A stretch of 64,000 nucleotides of DNA from Desmonostoc muscorum FACHB-395 (GCF_014698035.1 NZ_JACJSF010000002.1:124001-188000); one strand, 5' to 3'; positions 35,336 to 44,508 are shown, counted from the stretch's first letter. Numbers and translations are program-made. The notes: generated from the sequence alone by a model not told the origin.

Positions 35336-36910
35336 TTAATTACTACCTAAAACAAATAGGCTTAATAATGTACCACTATTCCAAAGGCTGTGTAGGAGCA
35401 TAGGAGCAAGGAGGTTGCGCGATCGCGTGTAAACTACCCCTAAAACGATCCCCAATGCAGTGAGGGGCAGAATTTCCGACAAGCTGAGGTGAGCGATCGC
35501 AAACAACAAACTACTGATTATAATCGATCCCCACACGGGTAAGTAACGCGTTAGAGAAGGTAACAAAAAGCCGCGAAACAGAATTTCTTCAAAAAATGGA
35601 GCTGCGATCGCTGCTGTAAAGAAAAATATACCAAGTGCTACCCCATTTTGGCTTTCCAGCGCTAGTTGCAGCAGGGGGTTACTACCACCCTGTCCTTGCC
35701 ATAGCTGTTGATTGATTAAAGATACCATCACAACTATAGGCAAAGCCGTACAATAGCCGCCCAGTCCCCACAGAAACCAGTTATCTTGAAAACGGAAGCG
35801 GAACCAAAATTCTGGTAACGGAAAAAATGGCTTGAGAGAGAAATACAGCACTAACAGCGCACCGAATGCTACCAATAGGTAACTAACCAAAACAGAAAAT
35901 GCCTGAAGTCGCACATCAACAATAGGGCGCGGAATGGGTAGCACCGATATCACCAAGGGCACAAAAATTTGCCCCATAAAGAAAAAGCCTACAATAAAAA
36001 CCTGCAAAACCGTTTCACCATCCCAAGGCGTTGACCAAGGAATATCAGCATTTTGAGCTAGTAACGAGGCTTTTCCTTTCAAGAAGCGTTGAGCAAATAA
36101 TAAAATCAGCAATATTAGACCAATTAAAGCCGCTAAGGTAGGAATAGTACCAATAACTGCTAATTTCAACACTGCTTGAGCAGCAGTTTCTTTTTGTGCA
36201 GCTTTTACTGCTAATAAAGCATCTTGTCGTTGTTGGAGTTGGTATAGCTGAACCAAAGCAGTAGAACGAAACCAACCTTCTAAATTCTTTTGAATCCGTT
36301 CTTGAGCATTTTGGAGCAGACGGGGAGGATTACTCCACAGTCCACTCAATACAGCTGCGGTTTCTCCAAACTCTGGATTGACATCTGAGCGTTGTTGTAA
36401 TTCGCTCCAAGTTTTCAAGGCTGTATCCGTCTGTCCTTGCTGTGCTTGTAAAATTCCCAGGCGCAGGTCTAATTCAGCCAGTAATTTTTGTAATTGCTTT
36501 AGCGACTGCTGTAACTGTTGCTTTCCTTGTTTAGAGGTTTTAGTAGTCGGAGGAACTTCAGGTAGAGGTTTAGGAGGTGTGGGAGTTATTTCAGATTGAG
36601 AGCGTAATTGTGCAAGCTTATTGTTAACTTTGTCCAAATTCGCTTGAACTGACTGACGTGCCTCCTGATATTGCTTTGTGGCGCTTTCTAGGGGTTGATC
36701 ACCAAGTATCGCTTCCCGAATCCCTTGAAGATTGTCATCACCGCTATCTTCTGATTGCCAAGCTTGGGCCTGCAAAGCAATATTGGTTTGGTACAGTTCC
36801 AGGCGACTTTGGAACTGGGGTTCTTGCCAACTACCGAATAAAGCCGAAACTGCCAACAGAACTGCTATCGGCGTTAGCACAAAAATTAAAACCAACCGCT
36901 TGAGTGTCAT
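35336..36910 (-). CDS. CPBP family intramembrane glutamic protease
   Basis: This 524-residue protein has an N-terminal membrane anchor, a soluble helical region with a coiled-coil look (about residues 40-210), and a C-terminal set of membrane helices from about 245 on. The catalytic motifs of the CPBP/CAAX-type II family are FFEEILFRGF (Glu-Glu and Arg), FAIAHLSLSEI (His) and LLHSLWNS (His and Asn). The large N-terminal soluble domain is a cyanobacterial/plastid type extension. Substrate unknown; the family includes prenyl proteases and bacteriocin self-immunity proteins. Confidence 0.9.
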   Translation of the reverse strand: MTLKRLVLIFVLTPIAVLLAVSALFGSWQEPQFQSRLELYQTNIALQAQAWQSEDSGDDNLQGIREAILGDQPLESATKQYQEARQSVQANLDKVNNKLAQLRSQSEITPTPPKPLPEVPPTTKTSKQGKQQLQQSLKQLQKLLAELDLRLGILQAQQGQTDTALKTWSELQQRSDVNPEFGETAAVLSGLWSNPPRLLQNAQERIQKNLEGWFRSTALVQLYQLQQRQDALLAVKAAQKETAAQAVLKLAVIGTIPTLAALIGLILLILLFAQRFLKGKASLLAQNADIPWSTPWDGETVLQVFIVGFFFMGQIFVPLVISVLPIPRPIVDVRLQAFSVLVSYLLVAFGALLVLYFSLKPFFPLPEFWFRFRFQDNWFLWGLGGYCTALPIVVMVSLINQQLWQGQGGSNPLLQLALESQNGVALGIFFFTAAIAAPFFEEILFRGFLLPSLTRYLPVWGSIIISSLLFAIAHLSLSEILPLTALGIVLGVVYTRSRNLLAPMLLHSLWNSGTLLSLFVLGSN

Positions 36911-37043
36911 CTATCCCCCTTTGACTAACCAGTGGAGAGCGCGTCCCCCTTGGGAATTATCGCAAGAAAAAGTCAGAGGTGGATAAATATCATCAATATA
37001 AAGGTTTTAAGTTTGGTATCGCTAAAGAAACTCCAGTCTTAAC

Positions 37044-37574
37044 TCAAGACTTTGAAATTCGATACTGCTGGGCAATGTAATAAAACAAACGATAGTAATC
37101 TTGAAATTCTTGGCTTTTGCTTCGTCCCTGCCAACAGTATTTCACTTGATCCTGAGTGAGTGTCAGTGTCATAGAACCTACTCCTTGATCAACTTCTACA
37201 ACTATCATCCCAGATACTCCTTGGGCGGTTTGAAAGTTGGGTTTGACCTTTTTCACTGGCTCTTGCTCTGTAACAATCGAATTCAGTAGCTGCTGACTTG
37301 CCCACCCTCGAATTTCCACCGTTTTGTTTTGGGGCGAAATAAACGCAATTCCATCACCATTTGCTGGGCCTGCTGAAGAAGTCCAGTTACTCGGATATGG
37401 AAATTCAAAGCCATAACGAGAGTTGCTATAAGTTTTCCATGCGATCGCTCCAGCGTTAAAATCATTTGCAGTACAACCCCAAAGAATTACTAACAGGGCA
37501 ATAATCCCGCTAACGCTGGCAGCAAACCGATAAATTATTCGTCCCAAACTACAGGTTTTATTAGCAGTAGCCAT
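37044..37574 (-). CDS. Exported protein, possibly PsbP-like or lipoprotein
   Basis: This 176-residue protein has a signal peptide whose core ends LVILWGC, which could be a lipobox with Cys34, though the W at -2 is unusual. The mature part begins with the block YSNSRYGFEFPYPSNW, which resembles the start of PsbP-type folds (F-P-x-P-x-x-W). Beta strands with EIRGWASQ follow. PsbP-like proteins act in photosystem II assembly, but the match is weak, so I do not assign that role. Isolated between two plus/minus genes. Confidence 0.65.
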   Translation of the reverse strand: MATANKTCSLGRIIYRFAASVSGIIALLVILWGCTANDFNAGAIAWKTYSNSRYGFEFPYPSNWTSSAGPANGDGIAFISPQNKTVEIRGWASQQLLNSIVTEQEPVKKVKPNFQTAQGVSGMIVVEVDQGVGSMTLTLTQDQVKYCWQGRSKSQEFQDYYRLFYYIAQQYRISKS

Positions 37575-37748
37575 TTACATTACACATTTTGCCAAAGTCA
37601 CTGATTTTATAGAAATACCAGAAACTCAGATCAATACCTTGCACTGAAAGAGCGCTCGTTAAAAATTAAATATTCTTTCAGGATATTTACCATTCTCTTT
37701 TGACTCCTCAGTAGAGAAGCTTATAAAGAGTGCTTTATCACACATTTT

Positions 37749-38537
37749 ATGTACAGCGCATCTCAGACAGCCGAGCTAACTTTGGAGCTTTTTCACTTCC
37801 AAACCAACACATCTTTACAATTTCCACCAAATCTTTCTGTAATTTCCATTGGTAAACCAAACGACCAAAAACCTCCAGATATTGATATCTCTGGCTTACC
37901 AGATTCGGATGTGTCATCTCGCATCCACGCACAAATTTGGGTGAATGGGGACGAATACCATATTACCGATTTGGGCAGTTCTAATGGTACATACATTAAC
38001 GGTGCGAAACTTCAACCTCAAGTTTTTTGTCCACTGCATCCAGGAGACAGAGTTTCCCTTGGGCAGGGAGACAAAATAACTTTTATGTTTAGGGTGCAGC
38101 AACACTCTGCATCTACCGCGAAAAATCCTACACCAAATTCCGCGCCAACGAAAATTACAGCGCCTACCACAAGTAAAGAAGAGGAACAAGTAATCTTTGC
38201 TAGTAAGCTTATTGGCTTAGGGCTAATCCTCGCAGGCATTATATTTTTAAGTACAAGTATTTATGTGAGCGTCTACTTACGCAGCACACCTGGAATTTTG
38301 CTGTGTATGGGAGGTGTAGTAGCTCTAAATTTGGGTGGGCGCGATAATCGGAAGCTAGGATGGGTTTTGATTGGGATCGGAATTGCTCTATTCATCGCCA
38401 GTGGTGTTGTAATCGGCTCTGTGTCTCTTTTTTCTCTGCTAGTGTCATTCGCTGGCATCTCCTGTGGATATCAGTTGTTTACAACCGGAAAGGTGTTCAA
38501 CTTTAATCCGCTTACACTCCAAATAGTTAAAAAGTAA
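37749..38537 (+). CDS. FHA-domain membrane protein
   Basis: This 262-residue protein has an FHA domain at about residues 30-118: ISIGKPN, the SRIHAQIW motif (Ser-Arg-x-His), TDLGSSNGTYINGAKL and LHPGDRVSLGQGD. A Pro/Thr/Ser/Lys linker (about 120-145) leads to four hydrophobic helices (about 150-255). The FHA domain should therefore face the cytoplasm and tether a phosphothreonine reader to the membrane. It is the second FHA protein in the window. Confidence 0.88.
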   Translation: MYSASQTAELTLELFHFQTNTSLQFPPNLSVISIGKPNDQKPPDIDISGLPDSDVSSRIHAQIWVNGDEYHITDLGSSNGTYINGAKLQPQVFCPLHPGDRVSLGQGDKITFMFRVQQHSASTAKNPTPNSAPTKITAPTTSKEEEQVIFASKLIGLGLILAGIIFLSTSIYVSVYLRSTPGILLCMGGVVALNLGGRDNRKLGWVLIGIGIALFIASGVVIGSVSLFSLLVSFAGISCGYQLFTTGKVFNFNPLTLQIVKK

Positions 38538-38783
38538 GCCAAGTTAGGGAATCATTAATTAGCGATCGCTAATTGCCATTGAGGTTTCAGGATTTGAATC
38601 CTAAGCCCTGATTAACTTCGAAGAGGTTTGTCGTGAGGGATTTATCACTCAATAAACAGCATTTCAGCTTCTCGTGTAAACAAATGTAACAAAAGTAGCG
38701 TCAAAACGTTTTGCTGTCTTGACAACCAATAGAAGAACCGATAAGTTGATATACATACCCGGGTAAGACCGTTAAAGAGTTAT

Positions 38784-39137
38784 ATGCAAACGCAAACTAA
38801 GCAAAAGGTCACTTTGTATTTATCGCCAGAGTTGCACAGAAAACTGAAGATTCGTTCAGCAGTCGATTCCGAACCAATGTCAGAACTTGCCGAACGCGCC
38901 CTTGGTTTTTACCTATCTAATCAAGAATTGGTTGACGAATTAGAAGATTCTTCTTTTGGGCGGACTCATAGAGTTTATTCATGCCCAACTTGTGATAGCT
39001 CACTAGTCTTACGTGATGGGGAACTGGTTACTTTGGGCAATCAACCAGGAGTAGTCGGTCAAGAACATCTTTCCATTGATGAGATGGATGGAGATGAAAC
39101 CAACCCCAAGGGTGAGGAAGAGTTAGTTCCTTGCTAG
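38784..39137 (+). CDS. Ribbon-helix-helix protein with C-terminal CxxC motif
   Basis: This 117-residue protein has an N-terminal ribbon-helix-helix: KVTLYLSPELHRKLKIRSAVDSEPMSELAERALGFYL (strand, then two helices). A CPTCDSS motif near residue 72 suggests a metal or redox site, and an acidic tail follows (DEMDGDETNPKGEEE). It is likely a DNA-binding regulator. It precedes the ycf46 gene by 97 bp on the same strand, a plausible regulator and target pair. Confidence 0.8.
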   Translation: MQTQTKQKVTLYLSPELHRKLKIRSAVDSEPMSELAERALGFYLSNQELVDELEDSSFGRTHRVYSCPTCDSSLVLRDGELVTLGNQPGVVGQEHLSIDEMDGDETNPKGEEELVPC

Positions 39138-39233
39138 ATAGATAGGAATTATGGATTATTCATTCATGATTCGGTTGTCTTTACCAGAAGCAATGTCTCT
39201 ACTGTCTCTATAAGGTCTCAAGTAGGTCGAAGT

Positions 39234-40745
39234 ATGAAAGAAGAGCTCAATATCCTAATTCAAGCTCAATACCCTTTAATCTACCTTGTGACCTCCGAGG
39301 AAGAGCGGGCCGAGCAAGCAGTTTCCACAATCGCCCAGTTGTTAAAGCCCCAGCGCCGAGTATTTGTTTGGACAGTAACACACGGGATTGTGGAGTATGG
39401 TCAGCCCCGGAATGTCACTCAACATAATACCGTTTCTCCAGAGGCGGCGATTGAGTGGATAATCCGGCAGAAAGAACCGAGTATATTTATTCTTAAAGAT
39501 TTACACCCCTTTATTGATGCGCCTGCAACAAATAGATCGTTACGTGATGCGATCGCTAGCTTTAAAGGTACGCAAAAGAACATCATTCTGATGTCTCCAA
39601 TGCAACAAGTACCTATAGAGTTGGAAAAAGAAGTTGTTGTTATCGATTTTACACTGCCAGATATGGCAGAGTTAAATAAAGTACTGACTCAGCACGTAGA
39701 CCAAAATCGTGGTCGGCGATTGACAACAGAGGCTAGAGAAAAGCTTCTCAGAGCAGCTTTAGGTCTAACTAAAGATGAAGCTGAGAAAGTCTACCGAAAG
39801 GCGCAGGTAACTACAGGGCGTTTGACGGAAGATGAAGTAGATATCGTTTTATCTGAGAAAAAGCAACTAATTCGGCGCAATGGAATCTTAGAATACATTG
39901 AAGAAGATGAAACCATTGATGCAGTAGGTGGCTTAGAAGAGTTAAAAAGATGGCTCAAGCAACGCTCTAATGCTTTTACAGAAAGAGCAAGAGAGTATGG
40001 TTTGCCTCAACCAAAGGGGATGTTAATTCTCGGTGTTCCCGGTTGCGGTAAGTCATTGATTGCCAAAACTACTTCCCGACTGTGGGGCTTACCACTGTTG
40101 CGGTTAGATATGGGCCGAGTCTACGACGGCTCAATGGTGGGACGAAGTGAAGCAAATCTGCGGAACGCCCTGAAAACAGCAGAATCTATTTCCCCAGCGA
40201 TTTTATTTATCGACGAATTGGATAAATCCTTTGCTGGTAGTGGAGGTTCTTCTGATTCCGATGGGGGAACATCAAGCAGAATCTTCGGCTCTTTCCTCAC
40301 ATGGATGCAAGATAAGAAATCTCCAGTGTTCGTGATGGCAACTGCCAACAGAGTAGAACGCTTACCTGGGGAGTTCTTGAGGAAAGGACGCTTTGATGAA
40401 ATATTCTTTGTCGATCTGCCAACACCGGAAGAACGGCAACACATTTTTAATATTCATCTGACCAAGCGCCGTGAAGACATCTCTAGATTCGATCTTGAGC
40501 AACTAGCTAAGATGTCTGATGGCTTTTCTGGGGCAGAAGTTGAGCAAGCGATCGTTGCGGCAATGTATGAAGCTTTTGCCCAAGATCGGGAGTTCACCCA
40601 ATTAGATATTATTGCTGCACTGAAGGCAACATTGCCGCTGTCTCGAACGATGCAAGAACAAGTAACGGCTCTGAGAGATTGGGCCAGACAGCGCGCACGC
40701 CCCGCAGCATCCTCCGTAGCTGAATATCAGCGAATGGAGTTTTAA
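39234..40745 (+). CDS. ycf46: AAA ATPase, Ycf46 family
   Basis: This 503-residue protein has a ~225-residue N-terminal domain with no Walker motif (MKEELNILIQAQYPLIYLVT...), followed by an AAA domain: Walker A GVPGCGKSLIAK near residue 265, Walker B ILFIDELDK, and arginine finger FLRKGRFDE. Ycf46 is conserved in cyanobacteria and some plastids and has been linked to photosynthesis and carbon-dioxide responses. It is preceded by an RHH protein and followed by ycf35. Confidence 0.9.
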   Translation: MKEELNILIQAQYPLIYLVTSEEERAEQAVSTIAQLLKPQRRVFVWTVTHGIVEYGQPRNVTQHNTVSPEAAIEWIIRQKEPSIFILKDLHPFIDAPATNRSLRDAIASFKGTQKNIILMSPMQQVPIELEKEVVVIDFTLPDMAELNKVLTQHVDQNRGRRLTTEAREKLLRAALGLTKDEAEKVYRKAQVTTGRLTEDEVDIVLSEKKQLIRRNGILEYIEEDETIDAVGGLEELKRWLKQRSNAFTERAREYGLPQPKGMLILGVPGCGKSLIAKTTSRLWGLPLLRLDMGRVYDGSMVGRSEANLRNALKTAESISPAILFIDELDKSFAGSGGSSDSDGGTSSRIFGSFLTWMQDKKSPVFVMATANRVERLPGEFLRKGRFDEIFFVDLPTPEERQHIFNIHLTKRREDISRFDLEQLAKMSDGFSGAEVEQAIVAAMYEAFAQDREFTQLDIIAALKATLPLSRTMQEQVTALRDWARQRARPAASSVAEYQRMEF

Positions 40746-40806
40746 AAGCTTTCCTCTGCCATCCCAGGGGGAAAGGCTAGCTCTGAATGCTAGCAGTTAT
40801 AAGAAA

Positions 40807-40832
40807 AAGCCGCATCCTGCTAAGAGCGGCTT
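40807..40832 (+). terminator. Hairpin between ycf46 and ycf35
   Basis: AAGCCGC (40807-40813) and GCGGCTT (40826-40832) form a perfect 7-bp stem with a 12-nt loop. There is no T-run after it, so it may be an RNA-processing or attenuation structure instead. Confidence 0.5.
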
Positions 40833-40887
40833 CGCCCGAAACAAACCGTTGTCGTTTTTCTCAATCTTCTCATTGGAGGAAACCCAA

Positions 40888-41238
40888 ATGTCTCACTTTA
40901 GCACCCTGCGTACCAAGATCACCGATGCCGAAATCCTCAAAGCTTCTTTGCGCGACCTCGGTATCAGCGTAAAGACTGAAGCTGATGTCCGTGGTTATAA
41001 CGGTCAGCGCGTCCGTTCTGACATCGTTGCTATGTTAGATGGCGAATATGACCTCGGCTGGTCTCGCAACAGCGATGGTTCTTTTGACCTAATCGCTGAC
41101 CTGTGGGGCGTTGCTAAGAAGCACAACCAAACCGAGTTGATCAACTCAATCAACCAAAAGTATGCCGTTAACAAAACTTTGGCTGAAGTAAAACAGCGCG
41201 GTCTGCAAAACGCCAATGTGAAGTTGGTATTGCAATAA
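40888..41238 (+). CDS. ycf35: Ycf35/DUF1257 family protein
   Basis: The start is set at the ATG at 40888 (116 residues), with GGAGG (40876-40880) upstream, rather than at the in-frame ATG at 40849. The protein has the DUF1257 marks: FSTLRTKITDAEILKASLRDLG, then AMLDGEYDLGWSRNSDGSFDLIADLWG and a C-terminal helix (TLAEVKQRGL). Ycf35 is conserved in cyanobacteria and red-algal plastids; function unknown. It is closed by a very strong terminator. Confidence 0.9.
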   Translation: MSHFSTLRTKITDAEILKASLRDLGISVKTEADVRGYNGQRVRSDIVAMLDGEYDLGWSRNSDGSFDLIADLWGVAKKHNQTELINSINQKYAVNKTLAEVKQRGLQNANVKLVLQ

Positions 41239-41305
41239 CAATTTCTCTGCGCGTTCCCAAAGCTGCACGGGTTAACCATATAAATAGCGGTTAGCCCGCT
41301 TTTTT

Positions 41306-41343
41306 ATCGGGACTGAGATTTATTTCTCAGTCCCGATTTTTTT
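41306..41343 (+). terminator. Strong Rho-independent terminator after ycf35
   Basis: ATCGGGACTGAGA (41306-41318), loop TTTATT, and TCTCAGTCCCGAT (41325-41337) form a perfect 13-bp stem, followed by TTTTTTT. It separates the ycf46-ycf35 unit from the accessory block behind it. Confidence 0.95.
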
Positions 41344-41372
41344 GGTAATCACAAAATGTAGGGTAGATAATT

Positions 41373-42905
41373 ATGATAAATGAAGCAGATATTCGAGACT
41401 TTTTAACACAGAATTTAGATATTGTAGAACCTAATTTGAAATTTATTAAGAAGGAGTTTAGCCTTGAAAATAGTCTTGGTGCTGGTGGTCGTATAGACAT
41501 TTTGGCAAAAGATAAATTTGGATTTTTTGTCATTATTGAAATTAAAAAAAATGACAAAACTGCTAGGCAGGCTCTACATGAACTTCAAAAATACATGGCT
41601 TTATTTAAAACGAATTATGGTCTGGCTACTCACAAGTGTAGATGTATTCTACTTTCTACTGATTGGCATGAATTACTTGTGCCATTTTCGGAATTTTCAA
41701 GGGTTGTTGATTATCAAATAGATGGCTATCAACTCATAGTTAATGAAGAAGGGATACCTATAGGTAAAAAATCTGTACAGTTGGCTCCAGAGGGGGAAGA
41801 AAAATTTATCTTTCCAAGACACAATATTTTCTTGTATGAAATCATTGAGAATAGAGAGATAGCAATAGAAAAGCTAGAAGATATTTTAAGAGAGCTAGAA
41901 ATAACAAATTATTACGTTTTGATCATAAATTACGAGGGTGATTCTGAAAATGTAATATATCCTTTTGCTATATACTTAGTTCTTGATATATTTAAAGTTT
42001 CAGAAAAAGAGAGGATTAAAAAAAATCTGAATATGCTTGATGATGATAGTTATGAGTTTGATAATGAAGATGAAGATATACATATTAAACCTTTATTTGA
42101 AGAAGAAGCTTTGTCTGAAATTACTAATAGGCTAATAGGTTTAATAGACACTATGGAAGTAGGTACATCTGAAAAACTTCAAGGTATGATGTCTAATGGG
42201 TGGCATATTAATAAAATTTATCCAGGTAATCAATTATTTAAAAATTTATTAATAAATGATGAGGAAATTATCAAAGAGATTATCAGTTTTGAAGGTGGCA
42301 ATTCTGTTATTTATACATCAGTTACCACACCTAAAATTCAACCTTCATGGAAAGCAACTTCTGAAGGATTAAAGCATTTTTTATATGGGAATGATTTATG
42401 GCAAATTGGGTCTGACTGGTTTTTTAAAAAAGTAGAATCTGTAAGCAAAGAAGCTACCGTAAATTTTAGAATTTATTATGGCTCTGATATATTATTTAGC
42501 CTATATAACTATTTCTGTAGAGGTGTTTCTTACTTGCCAACTCTTGAAATAGTGGCTCAAATTCCAGGAAAACCAAACAAAACAATTATTCTGGTGGGTT
42601 CTCTTGAATGGGATGGACATACTTTTCCTAACGCAGATTCAATTTTTAATAAAGATAATCCTTTGGATCTTTTTTATAAGCAAAAACTTTACTTTAAAGA
42701 AGAAGAATTATATGAACTTCAGATGATACACAAACATGGCATAGAGTACTCCCTATTTGAAATAACTATAGAGCAAAACACTCAGCCTGTTATTAAACGT
42801 CTTGAGCTAGAAGAAGATGACACTATAAGTTTATTACCCATAACAGATGAAGTAGGATTAATAAGCTTAAGAGATTTCTTTATACACAATCGTGGCTATA
42901 TTTAA
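41373..42905 (+). CDS. NucS/DUF91-like PD-(D/E)XK nuclease
   Basis: This 510-residue protein has an N-terminal endonuclease domain (about residues 1-115) of the NucS/DUF91 type: LGAGGRIDILAKDKFGFFVIIEIKK gives the catalytic Asp and E-x-K. QALHELQKYMALF follows as the next core helix. The long C-terminal part (about 150-510) has no domain I know. The gene is strikingly AT-rich and lacks HIP1 sites, unlike its neighbours, which suggests horizontal transfer. It is probably a DNA-directed nuclease, perhaps in defence, but no partner is adjacent. The whole gene starts 30 bp after the ycf35 terminator. Confidence 0.8.
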   Translation: MINEADIRDFLTQNLDIVEPNLKFIKKEFSLENSLGAGGRIDILAKDKFGFFVIIEIKKNDKTARQALHELQKYMALFKTNYGLATHKCRCILLSTDWHELLVPFSEFSRVVDYQIDGYQLIVNEEGIPIGKKSVQLAPEGEEKFIFPRHNIFLYEIIENREIAIEKLEDILRELEITNYYVLIINYEGDSENVIYPFAIYLVLDIFKVSEKERIKKNLNMLDDDSYEFDNEDEDIHIKPLFEEEALSEITNRLIGLIDTMEVGTSEKLQGMMSNGWHINKIYPGNQLFKNLLINDEEIIKEIISFEGGNSVIYTSVTTPKIQPSWKATSEGLKHFLYGNDLWQIGSDWFFKKVESVSKEATVNFRIYYGSDILFSLYNYFCRGVSYLPTLEIVAQIPGKPNKTIILVGSLEWDGHTFPNADSIFNKDNPLDLFYKQKLYFKEEELYELQMIHKHGIEYSLFEITIEQNTQPVIKRLELEEDDTISLLPITDEVGLISLRDFFIHNRGYI

Positions 42906-43116
42906 GAGCTTTGTTACATTGGAGGTTCATGTTTTCACTTCGTAAGCTGAATAAGTCTTGGTGCTGACCGAACTGCACTATTGTTCAAGCCGAGGCAAGT
43001 GTAATTGGTAGCATAACCGTGGCTTTTGGTCAAAATGAAGGCGATGTCTACGACGGGCTACGCCTACGCACTGCGATTTATCTGAGTGATTGGGTTCTTT
43101 TCAGCCTTTAGCCATC

Positions 43117-43452
43117 TTAACCAACAGCGAACTCGGTAAATTGTCGTTTAAAGGGGGAATGAAAAGCCAAAACGATGTCTTTTTTGGGTACACCTCGATT
43201 AATAAGTTCATTGGCGATACCTCCTTCTGTACCATCGTGTTGAATCCAAATTTTTTCGTTTTTAATATCTAAATGCAAAACACAGCCATATACACGGCGC
43301 TTATTTGACCAACCCGCATGAACAACTTGGTAGCGATCGCGTTCTCGATCAAAAATAACCTCTGCTTCGACTTCTTCGTTGCTGGCTTTGATTTCGCTGT
43401 AAGCTAGCAACAGTTCTTGAATAAGTTGACGATACTGTTCTACTTTTGCCAT
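43117..43452 (-). CDS. xisI: XisI family protein
   Basis: This 111-residue protein has the XisI pattern: VEQYRQLIQELLLAYSE, FDRERDRYQVVHAGWSNKRRVYGCVLHLDIKNEKIWIQHDGTEGGIANELINRGVPKKDIVLAFH (marked by the YQVVHAGW, WIQHDGTE and ELINRGVPK blocks). XisI was first described as a factor controlling excision of the fdxN element in Anabaena, and the family is widespread in cyanobacteria. It overlaps xisH by 13 bases. No fdxN element or XisF recombinase lies here, so its present job is probably something else. Confidence 0.92.
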   Translation of the reverse strand: MAKVEQYRQLIQELLLAYSEIKASNEEVEAEVIFDRERDRYQVVHAGWSNKRRVYGCVLHLDIKNEKIWIQHDGTEGGIANELINRGVPKKDIVLAFHSPFKRQFTEFAVG

Positions 43453-43856
43453 TTTACGATCGCCTCCTCTTCTGGATCGAAAACAATCAGCCGAACTTGG
43501 TAACGTTGGATTAATAAGCCTGGCAGTTCTAAGGTAAAAAAAGAACGATAGGTGTCTAAGGGAACTGCTAAATATAGAAGTCTCTCAGGTTGTTCTTCTT
43601 CAAGTGCTAATTTATATTTAAGATACTGTCCTAAAGCAGTACTAAATTCAGTTGTAGTAGATGGAGCAACAAAGCTTTTAACTTCAACCGCAATTTTTTC
43701 TTGATTTCGTTCAGCTGCTAAAACTTTCTCTGCACCGAGGTCGATGTACATATCCAAACCACCAAAACGCAGGAAAAGCGGGTCATTAGTGATGAGCCAG
43801 CCCTCTTTCTCCAAAGCGCGTTTTACTGCATCATGGAATATGTCTTTCGCCGCCAT
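43440..43856 (-). CDS. xisH: XisH family protein (PD-(D/E)XK fold)
   Basis: This 138-residue XisH protein begins AAKDIFHDAVKRALEKEGW. The nuclease-like core is the Asp in MYIDLGAEKVLAAERNQEKIAVEVKSF, with E-V-K as the catalytic ExK. XisH and XisI genes nearly always occur together. The 13-base overlap with xisI indicates translational coupling, toxin-antitoxin fashion, but such a role is my inference. Confidence 0.93.
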   Translation of the reverse strand: MAAKDIFHDAVKRALEKEGWLITNDPLFLRFGGLDMYIDLGAEKVLAAERNQEKIAVEVKSFVAPSTTTEFSTALGQYLKYKLALEEEQPERLLYLAVPLDTYRSFFTLELPGLLIQRYQVRLIVFDPEEEAIVKWQK

Positions 43857-43902
43857 AGATTCCTAGAATTTTGATTTCGGTACTATAAAACTAGCTTACT
43901 CC

Positions 43903-44508
43903 CTACCAAACCTGACTTAAATCCAAAACAAACCCAGGTAGCAATGGTTCACCATCAAGGGTTTTAGGGTTATCTAATACCTCAACCGCAGTATTACGAC
44001 GATAAATAAAAACTTGGCGTTGTTTTCTATCAATTAACCAACCAAGTTGTGTGCCATTATCAATATACTCTTGCATCTTATCTTGCAAAATTTGCAAGCG
44101 ATCGCTCTCTGAACGCAACTCAATCACAAACTCAGGACAAATCGGTGCAAACTTTTTTCGCAGTTCTGGTGGTATGGCTTCCCAGCGATCGCGTTTTATC
44201 CAAGCTGCATCAGGTGATCGCACTGCACCATTAGGCAAAGTAAATCCACCACTAGAACCAAACCCTACACCTGTACCATCTTGCTTTACCCAAATACCCA
44301 ACTGAACAATAACGTCAAAGTTGCGTTCATCAGTTTCGGAACCAGTAGGGGGCATAATCACTAATTCTCCAGCAGCATTGCGTTCGATGCGAAAGTTGTG
44401 GTTTAGCTGACAAAACTCATAAAACTGATCTTCGGTTAGTGCGATCGCAGGTTGCAATTGCAAGACCATTGGTATAATTTCTGTGGCTATAGGTAAGTTA
44501 ATGGTCAT
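43903..44508 (-). CDS. Uma2 family endonuclease
   Basis: This 201-residue protein is a member of the Uma2 (DUF820) restriction-endonuclease-like family, abundant in cyanobacteria. Marks are LTEDQFYEFCQLNHNFRIERNAAGELVIMPP at the N-terminus, SPDAAWI with the catalytic Asp, FVIELRSESDR with the catalytic Glu, and MQEYIDNGTQLGWLIDRKQRQVFIYR near the end. Its target and role are unknown; many cyanobacteria carry dozens of copies. Confidence 0.9.
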   Translation of the reverse strand: MTINLPIATEIIPMVLQLQPAIALTEDQFYEFCQLNHNFRIERNAAGELVIMPPTGSETDERNFDVIVQLGIWVKQDGTGVGFGSSGGFTLPNGAVRSPDAAWIKRDRWEAIPPELRKKFAPICPEFVIELRSESDRLQILQDKMQEYIDNGTQLGWLIDRKQRQVFIYRRNTAVEVLDNPKTLDGEPLLPGFVLDLSQVW

